Assembly (NCBI GenBank): GCA_030148725.1
Contig: JASBSU010000029.1
Coordinates: 18,656 to 82,655 of the forward strand
Reading direction: 5' to 3'
Source: Hyphomicrobium sp.
GTDB taxonomy: Bacteria > Pseudomonadota > Alphaproteobacteria > Rhizobiales > Hyphomicrobiaceae
Length of the DNA: 64,000 nucleotides
Part shown: positions 22,121 to 32,194 of the stretch, piece after piece
Layout of the letters: each line of letters opens with the position of its first letter
Numbering within the stretch: the stretch's first letter is position 1
Made by a program: the position numbers and the translations under genes
The notes under the pieces: model-generated
What the model saw: the letters and a program-made list of their open reading frames with translations, nothing else
The model's database searches: none
Told to the model about the DNA's origin: nothing

Positions 22121-23176
22121 TCAGCGCGCCAGGAGACCTTCACGCTGTGCAATGGCCGAAAGCGGGCGCTCAGGCCGGGCGCCGATGTGGCTGATGACTT
22201 CCGCTGCCGCAAGACTGCCGAGCCGCCCGCAATCCGCAAGGTTGAGGTTGCGCGTATAGCCGTAGAGGAAACCGGCGGCATAAAGGTCCCCGGCGCCCGT
22301 AGCGTCGACGACCTTATCGACCCGCACCGGCCGAACCTGCACCGTCTCGTTGGCGGTGACGATCAGCGAACCGGCCTCCGACCGCGTGAGCACGGCAAGC
22401 TCGCACTCCCCGCGCACGGCGGAAACGGCTTCATCGAAGCTGTTCACTTCGTAAAGCGCGGTGATCTCCTTCTCGTTGGCGAAAAGGATGTCCGTCCCGT
22501 TCTTCACCAGTGTGCGGAAGTCTGCGCGATGGCGATCGACACAGAACGCATCCGACAGCGAGAGCGCCGTTTTGCGCCCTGCCTTGGTCGCGATCTCAGC
22601 CGCCGCGTAATAGGCCGCCTTCGCCTCCGGCTTGTCGAAGAGATAGCCTTCCAGATAGGTGATCTTTGCCGCGGAGATCATCGCCGCGTCGACTTCGCCG
22701 GTGCCAAGCTCGGTGCTGGCGCCGAGAAACGTATTCATCGTCCGCTCGCCATCTGGCGTGACGAGGATCAGGCAGACTGCCGTCGGCAATCCCGTCGTGG
22801 CCGCGCCCGTTTCATACGCGACGCCGGCAGCGCGAATGTCGTGCCAGAACACCTTGCCGAACTGATCGTCGGCGACGCGGCCGATGAAGGCGCCTCGCCC
22901 CCCGAATGATGCAAGGCCCGCGATCGTGTTCGCGGCCGATCCGCCCGAGCGCTCGATCGACGGACCCATGAGGCCGTAGAGGCGATCGGCTTCGCCGGCA
23001 TCGATGAGCCGCATGAAACCCTTGGCGAGGTCGAGCTTCGACAGGAATGCGTCGTCGCATCTCCCGATGATGTCGACGATGGCATTGCCGATCCCGACCA
23101 CGTCGTAGCGCGTGTCTTGCCCTGTCACCTGCATTATGCCCCCGATGTCCGGATTCGCGCGCACTATAGGCACCAC
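22121..23176 (-). CDS. Adenosine kinase (PfkB family)
   Basis: YDVVGIGNAIVDIIGRCDDAFL...VDKVVDATGAGDLYAAGFLYG. Confidence 0.92.
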   Translation of the reverse strand: MVPIVRANPDIGGIMQVTGQDTRYDVVGIGNAIVDIIGRCDDAFLSKLDLAKGFMRLIDAGEADRLYGLMGPSIERSGGSAANTIAGLASFGGRGAFIGRVADDQFGKVFWHDIRAAGVAYETGAATTGLPTAVCLILVTPDGERTMNTFLGASTELGTGEVDAAMISAAKITYLEGYLFDKPEAKAAYYAAAEIATKAGRKTALSLSDAFCVDRHRADFRTLVKNGTDILFANEKEITALYEVNSFDEAVSAVRGECELAVLTRSEAGSLIVTANETVQVRPVRVDKVVDATGAGDLYAAGFLYGYTRNLNLADCGRLGSLAAAEVISHIGARPERPLSAIAQREGLLAR

Positions 23177-23230
23177 GACGTCTTCGACAAGTCGCGAGGC
23201 GGTAGCGCGAAAGTACGCCGCCCCGCGAGG

Positions 23231-24268
23231 TTAACCCGCAGCGCGCCTGGTGGTGGGTCGAGCAGCTGTCGCGACTGCGATCAGCAGCTCTTCAGCGATG
23301 GCTTCCTCGAGGTTCGAATTGAGACGCGCGGCCTTAGCGGCCTCTGCCGCTTTGGCCAGCGCTTCCGCCAGCCGCGGTGACGTCCACATCCGGCATTGCA
23401 GACCGATGGCGTCCTTCGCCTTGAAGTGCACCGGCGGCCGCTGCTGGCGAATGACGTCCTCGAACGAACTGCCCGCATCGAGTTCGCCCCTGATCCGGTG
23501 CAGGCGTTGCAAAGCGCGCTGCAGTGCTAAAATGATCATCTGCGCGCTCTCGCCTGAGGCGATGGCGCGCGAAAACTCGGCAACGGCACGGACTGCATCG
23601 CCCGACGCCGCCGCATTGAGCGTGCGGTCGATCGCGAGTTCCGAAGCATCGCCGACGATCGCATCGATGTCCGCGGCCTCGATCTGCCCTTTGCCGGACG
23701 CATAAAGCGCCAGCTTTTCGATTTCTCCTCGAGACATCGCGCGGTCCGCACCCATGCGTGCGACCAGCATTTCACGGGCATCCGATGCGATTGTCAGTCC
23801 ATGCGCCGTGAGCACCTCGCGAATGAGAGCTTCGATGTCGACCGCCTCGTCACCGTAGCAAGCGACCGCCGCCGCCTGCGCCGACTTCTCGAACAGCGCG
23901 CGCATGGAATCGCTTGGCTTGAGGTTTGCGGCCTCGACGATCAGCGTCGCCGCCAGTGTCCCGCCCTCGAGCAGCGGCTGCAAAGCCGCGGCGTTGATCC
24001 GCCGGCCGGCTGTGGCCCGCACGACCTTGGAGCCACCGAACATCGGTATCGTCTGCAGCTCGACGGCAAGCCGGTCAGGATCGTTATCGAGGTCGCTGTC
24101 ATCGATGCGCACGATCTCGCCGGCCTCTCGCGCTGCGACGAGGGCCGCCAGCTTCTGAGCCCGCTCCGCGACGAGCCCCGCGTCTGTTCCGTAGAACAAG
24201 ACGGCCGCGTACTTCGGGCCGGGCGGATTGAGAAACGAATTCGCCTGATGTGCCTTGATGGCTACCAT
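23231..24268 (-). CDS. holA: DNA polymerase III delta subunit
   Basis: Start trimmed to MVAIKAHQANSFLNPPGPKYAAVLFYGTDAGLVAERAQKL. Confidence 0.88.
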   Translation of the reverse strand: MVAIKAHQANSFLNPPGPKYAAVLFYGTDAGLVAERAQKLAALVAAREAGEIVRIDDSDLDNDPDRLAVELQTIPMFGGSKVVRATAGRRINAAALQPLLEGGTLAATLIVEAANLKPSDSMRALFEKSAQAAAVACYGDEAVDIEALIREVLTAHGLTIASDAREMLVARMGADRAMSRGEIEKLALYASGKGQIEAADIDAIVGDASELAIDRTLNAAASGDAVRAVAEFSRAIASGESAQMIILALQRALQRLHRIRGELDAGSSFEDVIRQQRPPVHFKAKDAIGLQCRMWTSPRLAEALAKAAEAAKAARLNSNLEEAIAEELLIAVATAARPTTRRAAG

Positions 24269-24320
24269 GATCGCGCGCCCGCTGCTGATCAGCGCCTTAT
24301 AGCACGGCGCGTCGCAACGC

Positions 24321-24857
24321 TCAGGCAGCCCCTGACAGATAGGCGGCGATACGGCCTTTGACCTCTTCGCCCACCGTCTTGGCGGCGCGGTCCTCGGCTT
24401 CCTGGCGCGCGCGTACGTTGGCGAACACGCTGTCGAAGCGCTGGAAGGCGATACGACCGTTGCTTTCGCCCTGTAGCGCCACCGAGTGATCGGCGAGCCG
24501 CACCAGGCGGAAGCTGGTCCGAAGGTTATAGACGCTGCCCGAGGAGTTGCCGTCTTCCTGCACGAGCGTCGGCGTGATCGACTCGCGAATGACGATTTCC
24601 AGGCGATAGACGGGCTGCTCGGCGAGACCGCCACCCGTCGACTGATAGATGAGCTCGTTGCGCAGACGCTGGCCGACGCGGCCCGGTATGGGCGCGATCT
24701 CCATCTGCTTCAGCTTTTCGTTGACGTCCGGGCCGCCTATGATGGCGCTCGAAGCGTACATCGGACGGAAGCCGGAATCGCCGCAGCCTGCCACAAGCAC
24801 GGATGCCATGGCACACGCCAACAAAACCTGGATCGTCCCTCGGCGGCTAGCGTTCAA
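24321..24857 (-). CDS. lptE: LPS assembly lipoprotein LptE
   Basis: LLACAMASVLVAGCGDSGFRPMYASS lipobox; between leuS and holA. Confidence 0.85.
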   Translation of the reverse strand: MNASRRGTIQVLLACAMASVLVAGCGDSGFRPMYASSAIIGGPDVNEKLKQMEIAPIPGRVGQRLRNELIYQSTGGGLAEQPVYRLEIVIRESITPTLVQEDGNSSGSVYNLRTSFRLVRLADHSVALQGESNGRIAFQRFDSVFANVRARQEAEDRAAKTVGEEVKGRIAAYLSGAA

Positions 24858-24878
24858 GCGCCGTCCCCCGTGCTCGGC

Positions 24879-27503
24879 CTACACGACGACATTCACAATC
24901 TTCTGCGGCACGACAATGACCTTCTTGACTGGTCGCCCTTCGAGGGCCCGCTGCACCGGCTCTAGTTCCAGCGCCGCCGCCTCGATTTCCCCGCGATCAG
25001 CCGTTCGGGCAATCGTCAATTCATCCCGCCGCTTACCATTCACCTGTACGGCAATGGTAATCGTATCGTCAACGAGCAACGCCGGATCGACCTCAGGCCA
25101 GGCCTGATTGGCCAATAGTGTGTTGTATCCGAGCCGCGCCCAGCTTTCCTCGGCCAGATGCGGCACCATCGGCCCGATCATCTGCACCAGGAACTCCAGC
25201 GCTTCCCGCTGCGCCCAGGCGAAATCCGTCCCCGTTTTCCCCAACGAGCCGCTGAGAACATTTGCGAACTCATAGACCTGGGCAACCGCCACGTTGAAGC
25301 GCAGCGCTTCGATGGAGCGGGCGACGTGGTCGAGCGCCTTGTGGGCAGCCCGGCGCAACGCGGTCGCTTCTGGCCCGAAGGTGTCCGGCTTCGGCGTACC
25401 GATGTCCGCCGCCCCTTCCGCACCCTGGTCCACAAGCCGCCATACGCGCTGCACGAAGCGGCGGGCGCCCTCGACGCCAACGTCCGTGTAGATGACGTCG
25501 CGTTCCGGCGGGCTGTCCGACAGCACGAACCAGCGCGCCACGTCGGCCCCGTAGCGGGAGACGAAGTCGTCGAGGTCGACGGTGTTCTTGCGCGACTTCG
25601 ACATCTTCTCGATCGCACCGATGACGGCCGGCTCACCGGTCGAGATCTCGAACGCCTTGCGCGCTGCGCCTTCACCTTCGACACGCACCTGCGTCGGCTG
25701 CAGCCAGCCGCCGTGGCGGGACTTGTAGGTCTCGTGGGTGACCATGCCTTGCGTGAACAGGGCCGCGAAGGGTTCGCGCACGTTCGACGAGAGCTTCAGG
25801 TTTCCGGTGTCGCACATGGCGCGCGTGAAGAAGCGCGAGTAGAGCAGATGCAGAATCGCATGCTCGATGCCGCCGATGTATTGGTCGACCGACAGCCAGT
25901 AGGCAGCCGCGTCCTTGTCGACCGGCGTCTCGGCATGCGGCGACGTAAAGCGCGCGAAATACCAGGACGAATCGACGAACGTGTCCATGGTGTCGGTCTC
26001 GCGACGCGCTTCGCCACCGCAGCTGGGGCACTTCACGTGCTTCCACGTCGGATGCCGGTCCAGCGGGTTGCCGGGCTTGTCGAAGGTCGCATCCGGTGGC
26101 AGTTCCACCGGCAGGTCGGCTTCCGGCACCGGAACCATGCCGCAGCTCTCGCAATGGCTCACCGGGATCGGGCAGCCCCAATACCGCTGCCGCGAGACGC
26201 CCCAGTCGCGCAGGCGATAATTGATCTTGCGCTGGCCGACCGGCTTTTTGCTGAGCTTGGCCTTTTCGAGCCGCGTTGCCGCTTCTTCGAAGGCTTCCGC
26301 CGTCGTCATGCCGTCGAGGAACGACGAGTTGATCATCGTGCCGTCGCCATCGTGCGCCTTGTCCTTGACGGCGAACGTCGCCGGGTCCTCGCCTTGCGGC
26401 AGGATCACGGGCTTGAACGGCAGATTGTATTTGCGCGCGAAATCAAGGTCGCGCTGGTCGCCCGACGGGCAGCCGAAGATGGCGCCCGTGCCGTAGTCCA
26501 TGAGGATGAAGTTCGCGACGTAGACCGGCAGCGTCCAGTTCTTGTCGAACGGATGCACGGCGCGAATGCCGGTGTCGAAGCCCTGCTTCTCGGCCGTTTC
26601 GAGCTCCGCGACCGAAGTGCCCATATGGCGGCACTCCTCGCAGAATTTGGCGAGCGCCGGGTTCTTCTCGGCCGCTGCCTTCGCGAGCGGGTGATCGGGC
26701 GCGAGCGCCACGAAGGCCGCGCCGAACAGCGTGTCGGGCCGCGTCGTATAGACCTCGACTTCGCTTTCGCCCTCGGGCGCCGTCTTCTTGTCGAGCGCGA
26801 ACCGCACGAGCAGGCCGTCCGACCGCCCGATCCAGTTCGCCTGCATCAGGCGCACCTTCTCCGGCCACTTGTCGAGAGTCTGCAGCGCTTCCAGTAGCTC
26901 GTCCGCGTATTCGGTGATCCGGAAGAACCACTGCGTCAGCTCACGCTGCTCGACGAGCGCGCCCGAGCGCCATCCGCGGCCATCGATCACCTGCTCGTTG
27001 GCGAGCACGGTGTGATCGACCGGATCCCAGTTGACCTTCGAGGACTTGCGGTACGCGAGGCCCTTCTTGAGGAAATCGAGGAACAGCTTCTGCTGGTGCC
27101 GGTAGTACTCCGGCGAGCAGGTGGCAATCTCGCGCGACCAATCGAGCGAAAAGCCCATCGACTTGAGCTGCCGCCGCATCGTGTCGATGTTCTGGTACGT
27201 CCACTCCGCCGGATGCACCTTCCGCTCCATGGCGGCGTTCTCGGCCGGCATGCCGAACGCGTCCCAGCCCATGGGGTGCAACACATTGAAACCCTTGGCA
27301 CGCTTATAGCGTGCGAAGACGTCGCCCATGGTGTAGTTGCGGGAATGGCCAACGTGGATGCGCCCTGACGGATAAGGGAACATCTCGAGCACGTAGCACT
27401 TGGGACCGGCGCCCTCGTTTGAGGCGCGGAAGATGTCGGCCTTGTTCCAGGCCTCCTGCCAGTGCTTTTCGCGTGCAGGCGCGTCGTAGCTTTGATTGGC
27501 CAT
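24879..27503 (-). CDS. leuS: Leucyl-tRNA synthetase
   Basis: [28 protein letters not shown]...[11 protein letters not shown]. Confidence 0.98.
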   Translation of the reverse strand: MANQSYDAPAREKHWQEAWNKADIFRASNEGAGPKCYVLEMFPYPSGRIHVGHSRNYTMGDVFARYKRAKGFNVLHPMGWDAFGMPAENAAMERKVHPAEWTYQNIDTMRRQLKSMGFSLDWSREIATCSPEYYRHQQKLFLDFLKKGLAYRKSSKVNWDPVDHTVLANEQVIDGRGWRSGALVEQRELTQWFFRITEYADELLEALQTLDKWPEKVRLMQANWIGRSDGLLVRFALDKKTAPEGESEVEVYTTRPDTLFGAAFVALAPDHPLAKAAAEKNPALAKFCEECRHMGTSVAELETAEKQGFDTGIRAVHPFDKNWTLPVYVANFILMDYGTGAIFGCPSGDQRDLDFARKYNLPFKPVILPQGEDPATFAVKDKAHDGDGTMINSSFLDGMTTAEAFEEAATRLEKAKLSKKPVGQRKINYRLRDWGVSRQRYWGCPIPVSHCESCGMVPVPEADLPVELPPDATFDKPGNPLDRHPTWKHVKCPSCGGEARRETDTMDTFVDSSWYFARFTSPHAETPVDKDAAAYWLSVDQYIGGIEHAILHLLYSRFFTRAMCDTGNLKLSSNVREPFAALFTQGMVTHETYKSRHGGWLQPTQVRVEGEGAARKAFEISTGEPAVIGAIEKMSKSRKNTVDLDDFVSRYGADVARWFVLSDSPPERDVIYTDVGVEGARRFVQRVWRLVDQGAEGAADIGTPKPDTFGPEATALRRAAHKALDHVARSIEALRFNVAVAQVYEFANVLSGSLGKTGTDFAWAQREALEFLVQMIGPMVPHLAEESWARLGYNTLLANQAWPEVDPALLVDDTITIAVQVNGKRRDELTIARTADRGEIEAAALELEPVQRALEGRPVKKVIVVPQKIVNVVV

Positions 27504-27583
27504 ACGGCGTCGAACTTTCAGGATTTAGTGGCTAAGAGCGGGCGTAATGAGCCTTAAAGCACCTTTGGGGTCAAGGCGGTCGG

Positions 27584-28276
27584 ATGACACCGGACACTGA
27601 GAACACCACCGGAGCCGTGGAACGGCTGGCTGAAACCCAGGCGGACATCGCCGCGGAGGCCGCTGAGGCGCGGCGCCCAGCATCCGACGTCCGGCTGATC
27701 GCCGTGTCGAAAACCTTCGACGCGCCAGAGATTCTCCCCGTTCTTAAGGCCGGCCAACGCCAGTTCGGCGAAAACCGCGTGCAAGAGGCCAAGGGCAAAT
27801 GGCCGGCTCTCAAGGCGGACTTCCCCGACGTGCGCCTGCACCTCATCGGCCCCTTGCAGTCGAACAAGGCCAAGGAGGCGGTCGAGTTGTTCGACGCCAT
27901 CCACTCCATCGACCGCGAGAAGATCGCCCGCGCCATCGCCCATGAGATGGCAAAGCAGGGCAAGCATCTCGAGCTGTTTATCCAGGTCAACACCGGCGAG
28001 GAGCCGCAGAAGGCGGGCATCCCCCCGCGCGAGCTCCCGGCGTTCGCTCGCCTGTGCCGCGATGAGCTGCAGCTCGATATCGCCGGCCTGATGTGCATTC
28101 CGCCCGTCGACGAGGAGCCGGCGATCCACTTCGCCTTCCTCGCCAAGCTCGCCGCGGAGAACGGTTTCAGCGCCCTCTCCATGGGCATGAGCGACGACTA
28201 CGCGACAGCCGTGGCCTTCGGCGCCACCTATGTCCGTGTCGGCAGTGCCATTTTCGGCTCGCGCCCGAAGCCCTGA
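27584..28276 (+). CDS. YggS family PLP-binding protein
   Basis: VRLIAVSKTFDAPEILPVLKAGQRQFGENRVQEAKGKW...GMSDDYATAVAFGATYVRVGSAIFG. Confidence 0.95.
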   Translation: MTPDTENTTGAVERLAETQADIAAEAAEARRPASDVRLIAVSKTFDAPEILPVLKAGQRQFGENRVQEAKGKWPALKADFPDVRLHLIGPLQSNKAKEAVELFDAIHSIDREKIARAIAHEMAKQGKHLELFIQVNTGEEPQKAGIPPRELPAFARLCRDELQLDIAGLMCIPPVDEEPAIHFAFLAKLAAENGFSALSMGMSDDYATAVAFGATYVRVGSAIFGSRPKP

Positions 28277-28371
28277 GGGTTTTCCAAAGGCAAATCAGCC
28301 CCGTCCGATTTGTGCCGGCAACCCGGTGCTAGGCTTCAGCCAATGATTCGCATGAAGCTGGAGGCACGAGG

Positions 28372-29259
28372 ATGACCACAGCCGCCGCTCGGGTTGAAGC
28401 GCGAGCCGATGCCGCCGCTGCAGATGCAGCGAACGACGCCCGCGCCGAGGTGACGAAGATCCCCGGTGTATCGAAGGCTACGGCAGCCAAGGCCGTGAAG
28501 AACGGCTACTACCACTTCGTCGTCGACATCTGGATCACCAACTTCAACTCCATCGAGTTCGGCATCTACAAACACTCGCGCAATCGCGCCAAGTCGCGCC
28601 AGTTCACCGCCGACATGGACATCTTCGCCGAGATTTTGGAGGGCGGTGAGCGCACCGGCCTCATCGGCTACCGAGAGGATCTCTGGAAGAACAAGGACAC
28701 GAAGGACAAGCGCCTCGTCTTCAAGATCTTCAACGACTCGCTGAATTGGCGCGCGACGATGGATCTGATGCTGGGCCGCTCACTGCAGCAGACGATCGCC
28801 TCGCGCGGCCTTCCGGTGATGGTCTATTCGATCAACACCGACGAGGACGCCTTCGTCGTCTATCTCGAGCGCTCGGCCAACAAGTGGCCGTTCATGCCGG
28901 AGAACTTCGGTTTCTTCATCACCGGCAAGGACGGGCAGCCGATCTTCTATCGGATCAAGCGCGACTTCATCAATCTCGGCGGCGACTACACGGTCTACGA
29001 CCAGCAGGGCAAGAAGATCGGTCACCTCGACGGAAAGATCTTCTCCATCGGCGGCAAATGGCGAGGCAAGGTGAAGGTCGAGCATGCCGACCGCCGCTTG
29101 CTGAGCGTGCTGCAGCTCTTCTCAGCCTTGCAGGTCTTCAACGGTGATTGCCGCCGCCATATGCGTCGCCTCTGGCGCGACGTGGTCAACGGCAAGCTCA
29201 AGCCGACGATCGATGCGCAGGAGTTCGACCTCTACAAGAACCCACGCCGCGTGCGCTAA
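28372..29259 (+). CDS. Conserved hypothetical protein, C-terminal tubby/LURP-one-like beta-barrel candidate
   Basis: DYTVYDQQGKKIGHLDGKIFSIGGKWRGKVKVEHADRRLLSVLQLFSALQVF; fold assignment tentative. Confidence 0.5.
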   Translation: MTTAAARVEARADAAAADAANDARAEVTKIPGVSKATAAKAVKNGYYHFVVDIWITNFNSIEFGIYKHSRNRAKSRQFTADMDIFAEILEGGERTGLIGYREDLWKNKDTKDKRLVFKIFNDSLNWRATMDLMLGRSLQQTIASRGLPVMVYSINTDEDAFVVYLERSANKWPFMPENFGFFITGKDGQPIFYRIKRDFINLGGDYTVYDQQGKKIGHLDGKIFSIGGKWRGKVKVEHADRRLLSVLQLFSALQVFNGDCRRHMRRLWRDVVNGKLKPTIDAQEFDLYKNPRRVR

Positions 29260-29280
29260 CGCCGCCTGCGCGGCTGCCTT

Positions 29281-30627
29281 TCAGGCCGGCCGCGCAGCCT
29301 TCGGCTTTGAAACTTTGCGCCCCTTGTCGGGCGCCGGTTTTATTCTCGCCGGCGCCGCCTCGGGCTCGGCGCCCTGTTCGTCCGACAGCCCCGACATCAG
29401 AGCGCGTGCGCGCCTCTCGATGGCGGTCGTCACCGTCTCGATGAGCGGATGACCGCCCGCCGGCATCGCCGCAACATCCGCCCCGGCTTTGCGCGTTTCG
29501 ACCAGCGCGCCTTTTGCCAGCGTCTCGACGCGCGCGATGAGGCGTGTCGCATTGAGCCCGACGTCGGCGGCAAAGCGCTGCCAGTGGCGCCGCTTCAAAT
29601 GCTCGCCGCGGTTCTTGCCGGCGATCTTCTGCGCCATGTTGCGTGTCACGTGCTCCCACGCTTCCCCGCACATGATGTCGTAGATCGGTGCCAGCCGAAA
29701 ACCTTTGCCGGAAATCATCATGGAATAGTTCTTCGCGTGCGCGTCGGTGTTGCACGCGATGACGTTGAAGATCACGTAGTCGAGAAGATTGACGACATCC
29801 GGCGCCTGCATGGCGTTGCGCGTCGTCGCGAAGATGTCGGCGAGCGACGGCCCTGCGATGCCGGTCTGATTCGATTCGTATTTCGCCGACGGCGGCTTGC
29901 CGAGCGCCTGGCAGAAATCCTCTTGGTGCAGGCGCCGCCAGCGCCCCTGCTGCTCGACGCGATCGTAGCGCTTCACCATCAGGTAGCTGCGTTGGCCCGC
30001 CTTCCCCGTCGTCACCTCCGGTGCGTTGAGACCAAGGCGCTTCGCCAGCACCAGGCACAGCGCTTCATTCTGCACGCCGCCGAACAGGCGCTCTGCATCC
30101 GGCTTCAGGATCCACGTCGACGGCGCCCCGTTGATCGGCACGCAGATGCGACCCTTCTCGTCGATGGCGACACCGAGCTTGGTCTGCACACCGGCCAGCG
30201 ACATCGAAACCCCGTCCTCGCCGACGAGAAACGGCTTCGACGGCAGCTCGTTCAGAATCTTTTCGAGCGTCTTGCCGTCGGGGATCGGACGCCAATCCTG
30301 CGTGCTGGTCGTCCCCGGCTTGCCGATCGACAGCGCGCCCGCGGTATCGCGTCCGAGCTCGGAGAGGATGCCGATGACGTCTTCGGGCGCTGCGCCCAGT
30401 TGCAGGCCGATGGCGCGCAGCTGCGTCGATTCCGGCAACAGGTTTGCCGCCCACGGCAGGAACAGCCGCGCCGGCACGCGGCTTGGCGACAGCGGCATCA
30501 GGAGCGAGATCGGGAACGCTCCGCGCATCGTCAGCCACTCAGGCGCATAGGTGAAGCTCGGACCGTCGCTCTGCACCTCGATGGTGCCGACGACGCGGCT
30601 CTCATAGTAGACGGCGAGCTTAGCCAC
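29281..30627 (-). CDS. hipA: HipA family toxin kinase
   Basis: VIACNTDAHAKNYSMMI catalytic motif; overlaps hipB by 8 bp. Confidence 0.93.
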   Translation of the reverse strand: MAKLAVYYESRVVGTIEVQSDGPSFTYAPEWLTMRGAFPISLLMPLSPSRVPARLFLPWAANLLPESTQLRAIGLQLGAAPEDVIGILSELGRDTAGALSIGKPGTTSTQDWRPIPDGKTLEKILNELPSKPFLVGEDGVSMSLAGVQTKLGVAIDEKGRICVPINGAPSTWILKPDAERLFGGVQNEALCLVLAKRLGLNAPEVTTGKAGQRSYLMVKRYDRVEQQGRWRRLHQEDFCQALGKPPSAKYESNQTGIAGPSLADIFATTRNAMQAPDVVNLLDYVIFNVIACNTDAHAKNYSMMISGKGFRLAPIYDIMCGEAWEHVTRNMAQKIAGKNRGEHLKRRHWQRFAADVGLNATRLIARVETLAKGALVETRKAGADVAAMPAGGHPLIETVTTAIERRARALMSGLSDEQGAEPEAAPARIKPAPDKGRKVSKPKAARPA

Positions 30628-30970
30628 GCGGGTCGTCCTCCGCGTCCGGCATGTCGTCGATGAGATCCGGCAGCAGCGGGTTGTCAGCGTTGCTGTTGGC
30701 CGACATCAGATCGAACGTCCTGAGGCCGACCGCAGCCGCCACCACCAGCGCGCGGCCGAGCTGGCAGCTTGGCTTTCCGGCTTCGAGCTCCAGGATGAAA
30801 CGGCGGCCGACGCCCGTGGCCAGCGCCAGATCGTCCTGCCGCATTTTCAGCGCTTCGCGGTGTTCGCGCACCATGGCCCCGAACTGCTGCGCGTGGGTCC
30901 GCGTCGCGTTTTCGAGCTCTGATACGGGTCGATCTGTTGTCGGCCGATTTGTTGCGGCTCTGTCTGCCAT
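30620..30970 (-). CDS. hipB: HipB-like HTH antitoxin
   Basis: FGAMVREHREALKMRQDDLALATGVGRRFILELEAGKPSCQLGRALVVAAAVGL HTH; N-terminal extension. Confidence 0.9.
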   Translation of the reverse strand: MADRAATNRPTTDRPVSELENATRTHAQQFGAMVREHREALKMRQDDLALATGVGRRFILELEAGKPSCQLGRALVVAAAVGLRTFDLMSANSNADNPLLPDLIDDMPDAEDDPRG

Positions 30971-30983
30971 GCCTGCCTCCGAT

Positions 30984-30999
30984 GTTCCCGTTCGGGAAC
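30984..30999. promoter_or_regulatory. Candidate HipB operator O1
   Basis: GTTCCCGTTCGGGAAC, 14 bp upstream of the hipB start. Confidence 0.85.
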
Positions 31000-31033
31000 C
31001 TTCGGGCCTGCGACTGGCTCCGACCGCTCGTAT

Positions 31034-31049
31034 GTTCCCGTTCGGGAAC
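31034..31049. promoter_or_regulatory. Candidate HipB operator O2
   Basis: GTTCCCGTTCGGGAAC, +50 bp from O1. Confidence 0.85.
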
Positions 31050-31083
31050 TTTTACCGGGATTCGCCCCTCAGCGCGACCCCAT

Positions 31084-31099
31084 GTTCCCGATCAGGAAC
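31084..31099. promoter_or_regulatory. Candidate HipB operator O3
   Basis: GTTCCCGATCAGGAAC, +50 bp from O2. Confidence 0.82.
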
Positions 31100-31133
31100 A
31101 TAAGCACCTGTGGACAGCCCTTCAACCCAATTT

Positions 31134-31149
31134 GTTCCCGGTCGGGAAC
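31134..31149. promoter_or_regulatory. Candidate HipB operator O4
   Basis: GTTCCCGGTCGGGAAC, +50 bp from O3. Confidence 0.85.
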
Positions 31150-31183
31150 ATTTAAGCGGCTAAACCGCCAATTGGTCCAAAAA

Positions 31184-31199
31184 GTTCCCGTTCGGGAAC
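31184..31199. promoter_or_regulatory. Candidate HipB operator O5
   Basis: GTTCCCGTTCGGGAAC, +50 bp from O4; ends 5 bp from the SemiSWEET stop codon. Confidence 0.85.
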
Positions 31200-31204
31200 A
31201 CGGC

Positions 31205-31453
31205 CTACCCGTTCCGGATCTTCATCACGAGGATCGAGCCGGCAAGGATGAACGTCACGGTGTTGGCGACGATGATCGGCAGATCCTCGATCAGGATGCC
31301 GTACATCAGCCACGCGAATACGCCCGCCGTGAAGATCGCGAACATCGCCAAGGAGATGTCCTGCGTCGAGTGCGAGCGCCACGTCTTTATGACCTGCGGA
31401 ACGAAGGCGACCGTCGTCAGAATGCCGGCGACGAGGCCGAGAATGGTCACCAT
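31205..31453 (-). CDS. SemiSWEET family transporter
   Basis: MVTILGLVAGILTTVAFVPQVIKTWRSHSTQDISLAMFAIFTAGVFAWLMYGI PQ-loop signature. Confidence 0.88.
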   Translation of the reverse strand: MVTILGLVAGILTTVAFVPQVIKTWRSHSTQDISLAMFAIFTAGVFAWLMYGILIEDLPIIVANTVTFILAGSILVMKIRNG

Positions 31454-31555
31454 CGATCGATTTCCTTCGCTCCGGATAGGTGCAACGCACATACACGACC
31501 CATGCGAAAAGCATAAGCCGTCCGGGCGGTTGCCGTGCGGGAGGTCCCTATCGGA

Positions 31556-32080
31556 TCAGCGTATGCCGAACTCGGAGAAGCACTGCCGCATGTATTCGCA
31601 GCGGTGCGAGCCGGAGAAATGCATGGCATCGCCCTTGGCCGGCGAGATGAACTGGCAGATCTCGTCGATGCCGCCCGGCGACAGCCAGCCCTGGCGCCGT
31701 CCGCGCTGCACGGCGAAGCAGTCGGCGGTCTCCTCGTCAGGGCCACGGAACTGGTGGCCGCACTCATGCGAGTAGATCCACAGCTTCACCGGCGTCGTCA
31801 GGCGCGAAAGCAGGCGCATGTTCATGATCAGGAAGCCGGGATAGGCGGCGCCGTAGTCGTCGAGGTTGTTGTCGATCACGGTCGGCCGTGTGCCGCAGAA
31901 CATCTTGATTCCGTCGAGCTTGAACTCGCCCTGCGGAACGAGCGTCGCCTCGCCGTTCGTGTGCGCGATGTATTCTTCCGGCGTCGGCGTCTTGGGATCC
32001 TGCGCAAGCGCAAGCGCCGGCAGCAACAGAAGTGCAACAAAACCCCTGGCCAGGCGGCGAATACCGCGGCGGATGATCAT
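31556..32080 (-). CDS. Exported hypothetical protein with HExxH zinc-protease-like motif
   Basis: Signal peptide MIIRRGIRRLARGFVALLLLPALALAQ; WIYSHECGHQFRGPDEETADCFAV. Confidence 0.6.
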   Translation of the reverse strand: MIIRRGIRRLARGFVALLLLPALALAQDPKTPTPEEYIAHTNGEATLVPQGEFKLDGIKMFCGTRPTVIDNNLDDYGAAYPGFLIMNMRLLSRLTTPVKLWIYSHECGHQFRGPDEETADCFAVQRGRRQGWLSPGGIDEICQFISPAKGDAMHFSGSHRCEYMRQCFSEFGIR

Positions 32081-32194
32081 CGGCGACTCTTGGAATCCCA
32101 AACTACCCTAGCCCAGTTTGGCCCTGATCCGTTCCGGTTACAAGCCGGCTGCTGACCTTGATCCCAAAGAGGGTTTCCCGCCGCCTTGCGGCCT

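Noticed and set aside
25158-26897. 579-aa plus-strand ORF antisense to leuS
   Set aside because: Arg-rich shadow ORF opposite a certain gene
29449-30663. 404-aa plus-strand ORF antisense to hipA
   Set aside because: Shadow ORF; HipA catalytic motif supports the minus strand
30984-31199. CRISPR-like architecture (16-bp repeats, 34-bp unique intervals)
   Set aside because: Repeat is too short and fully palindromic, no cas genes, and the array lies in the hipBA promoter region; operators are the better explanation
30937-31516. Plus-strand ORFs 30937..31155 and 31082..31516 across the palindromes
   Set aside because: They translate the operator repeats and the antisense of SemiSWEET; no recognisable protein features
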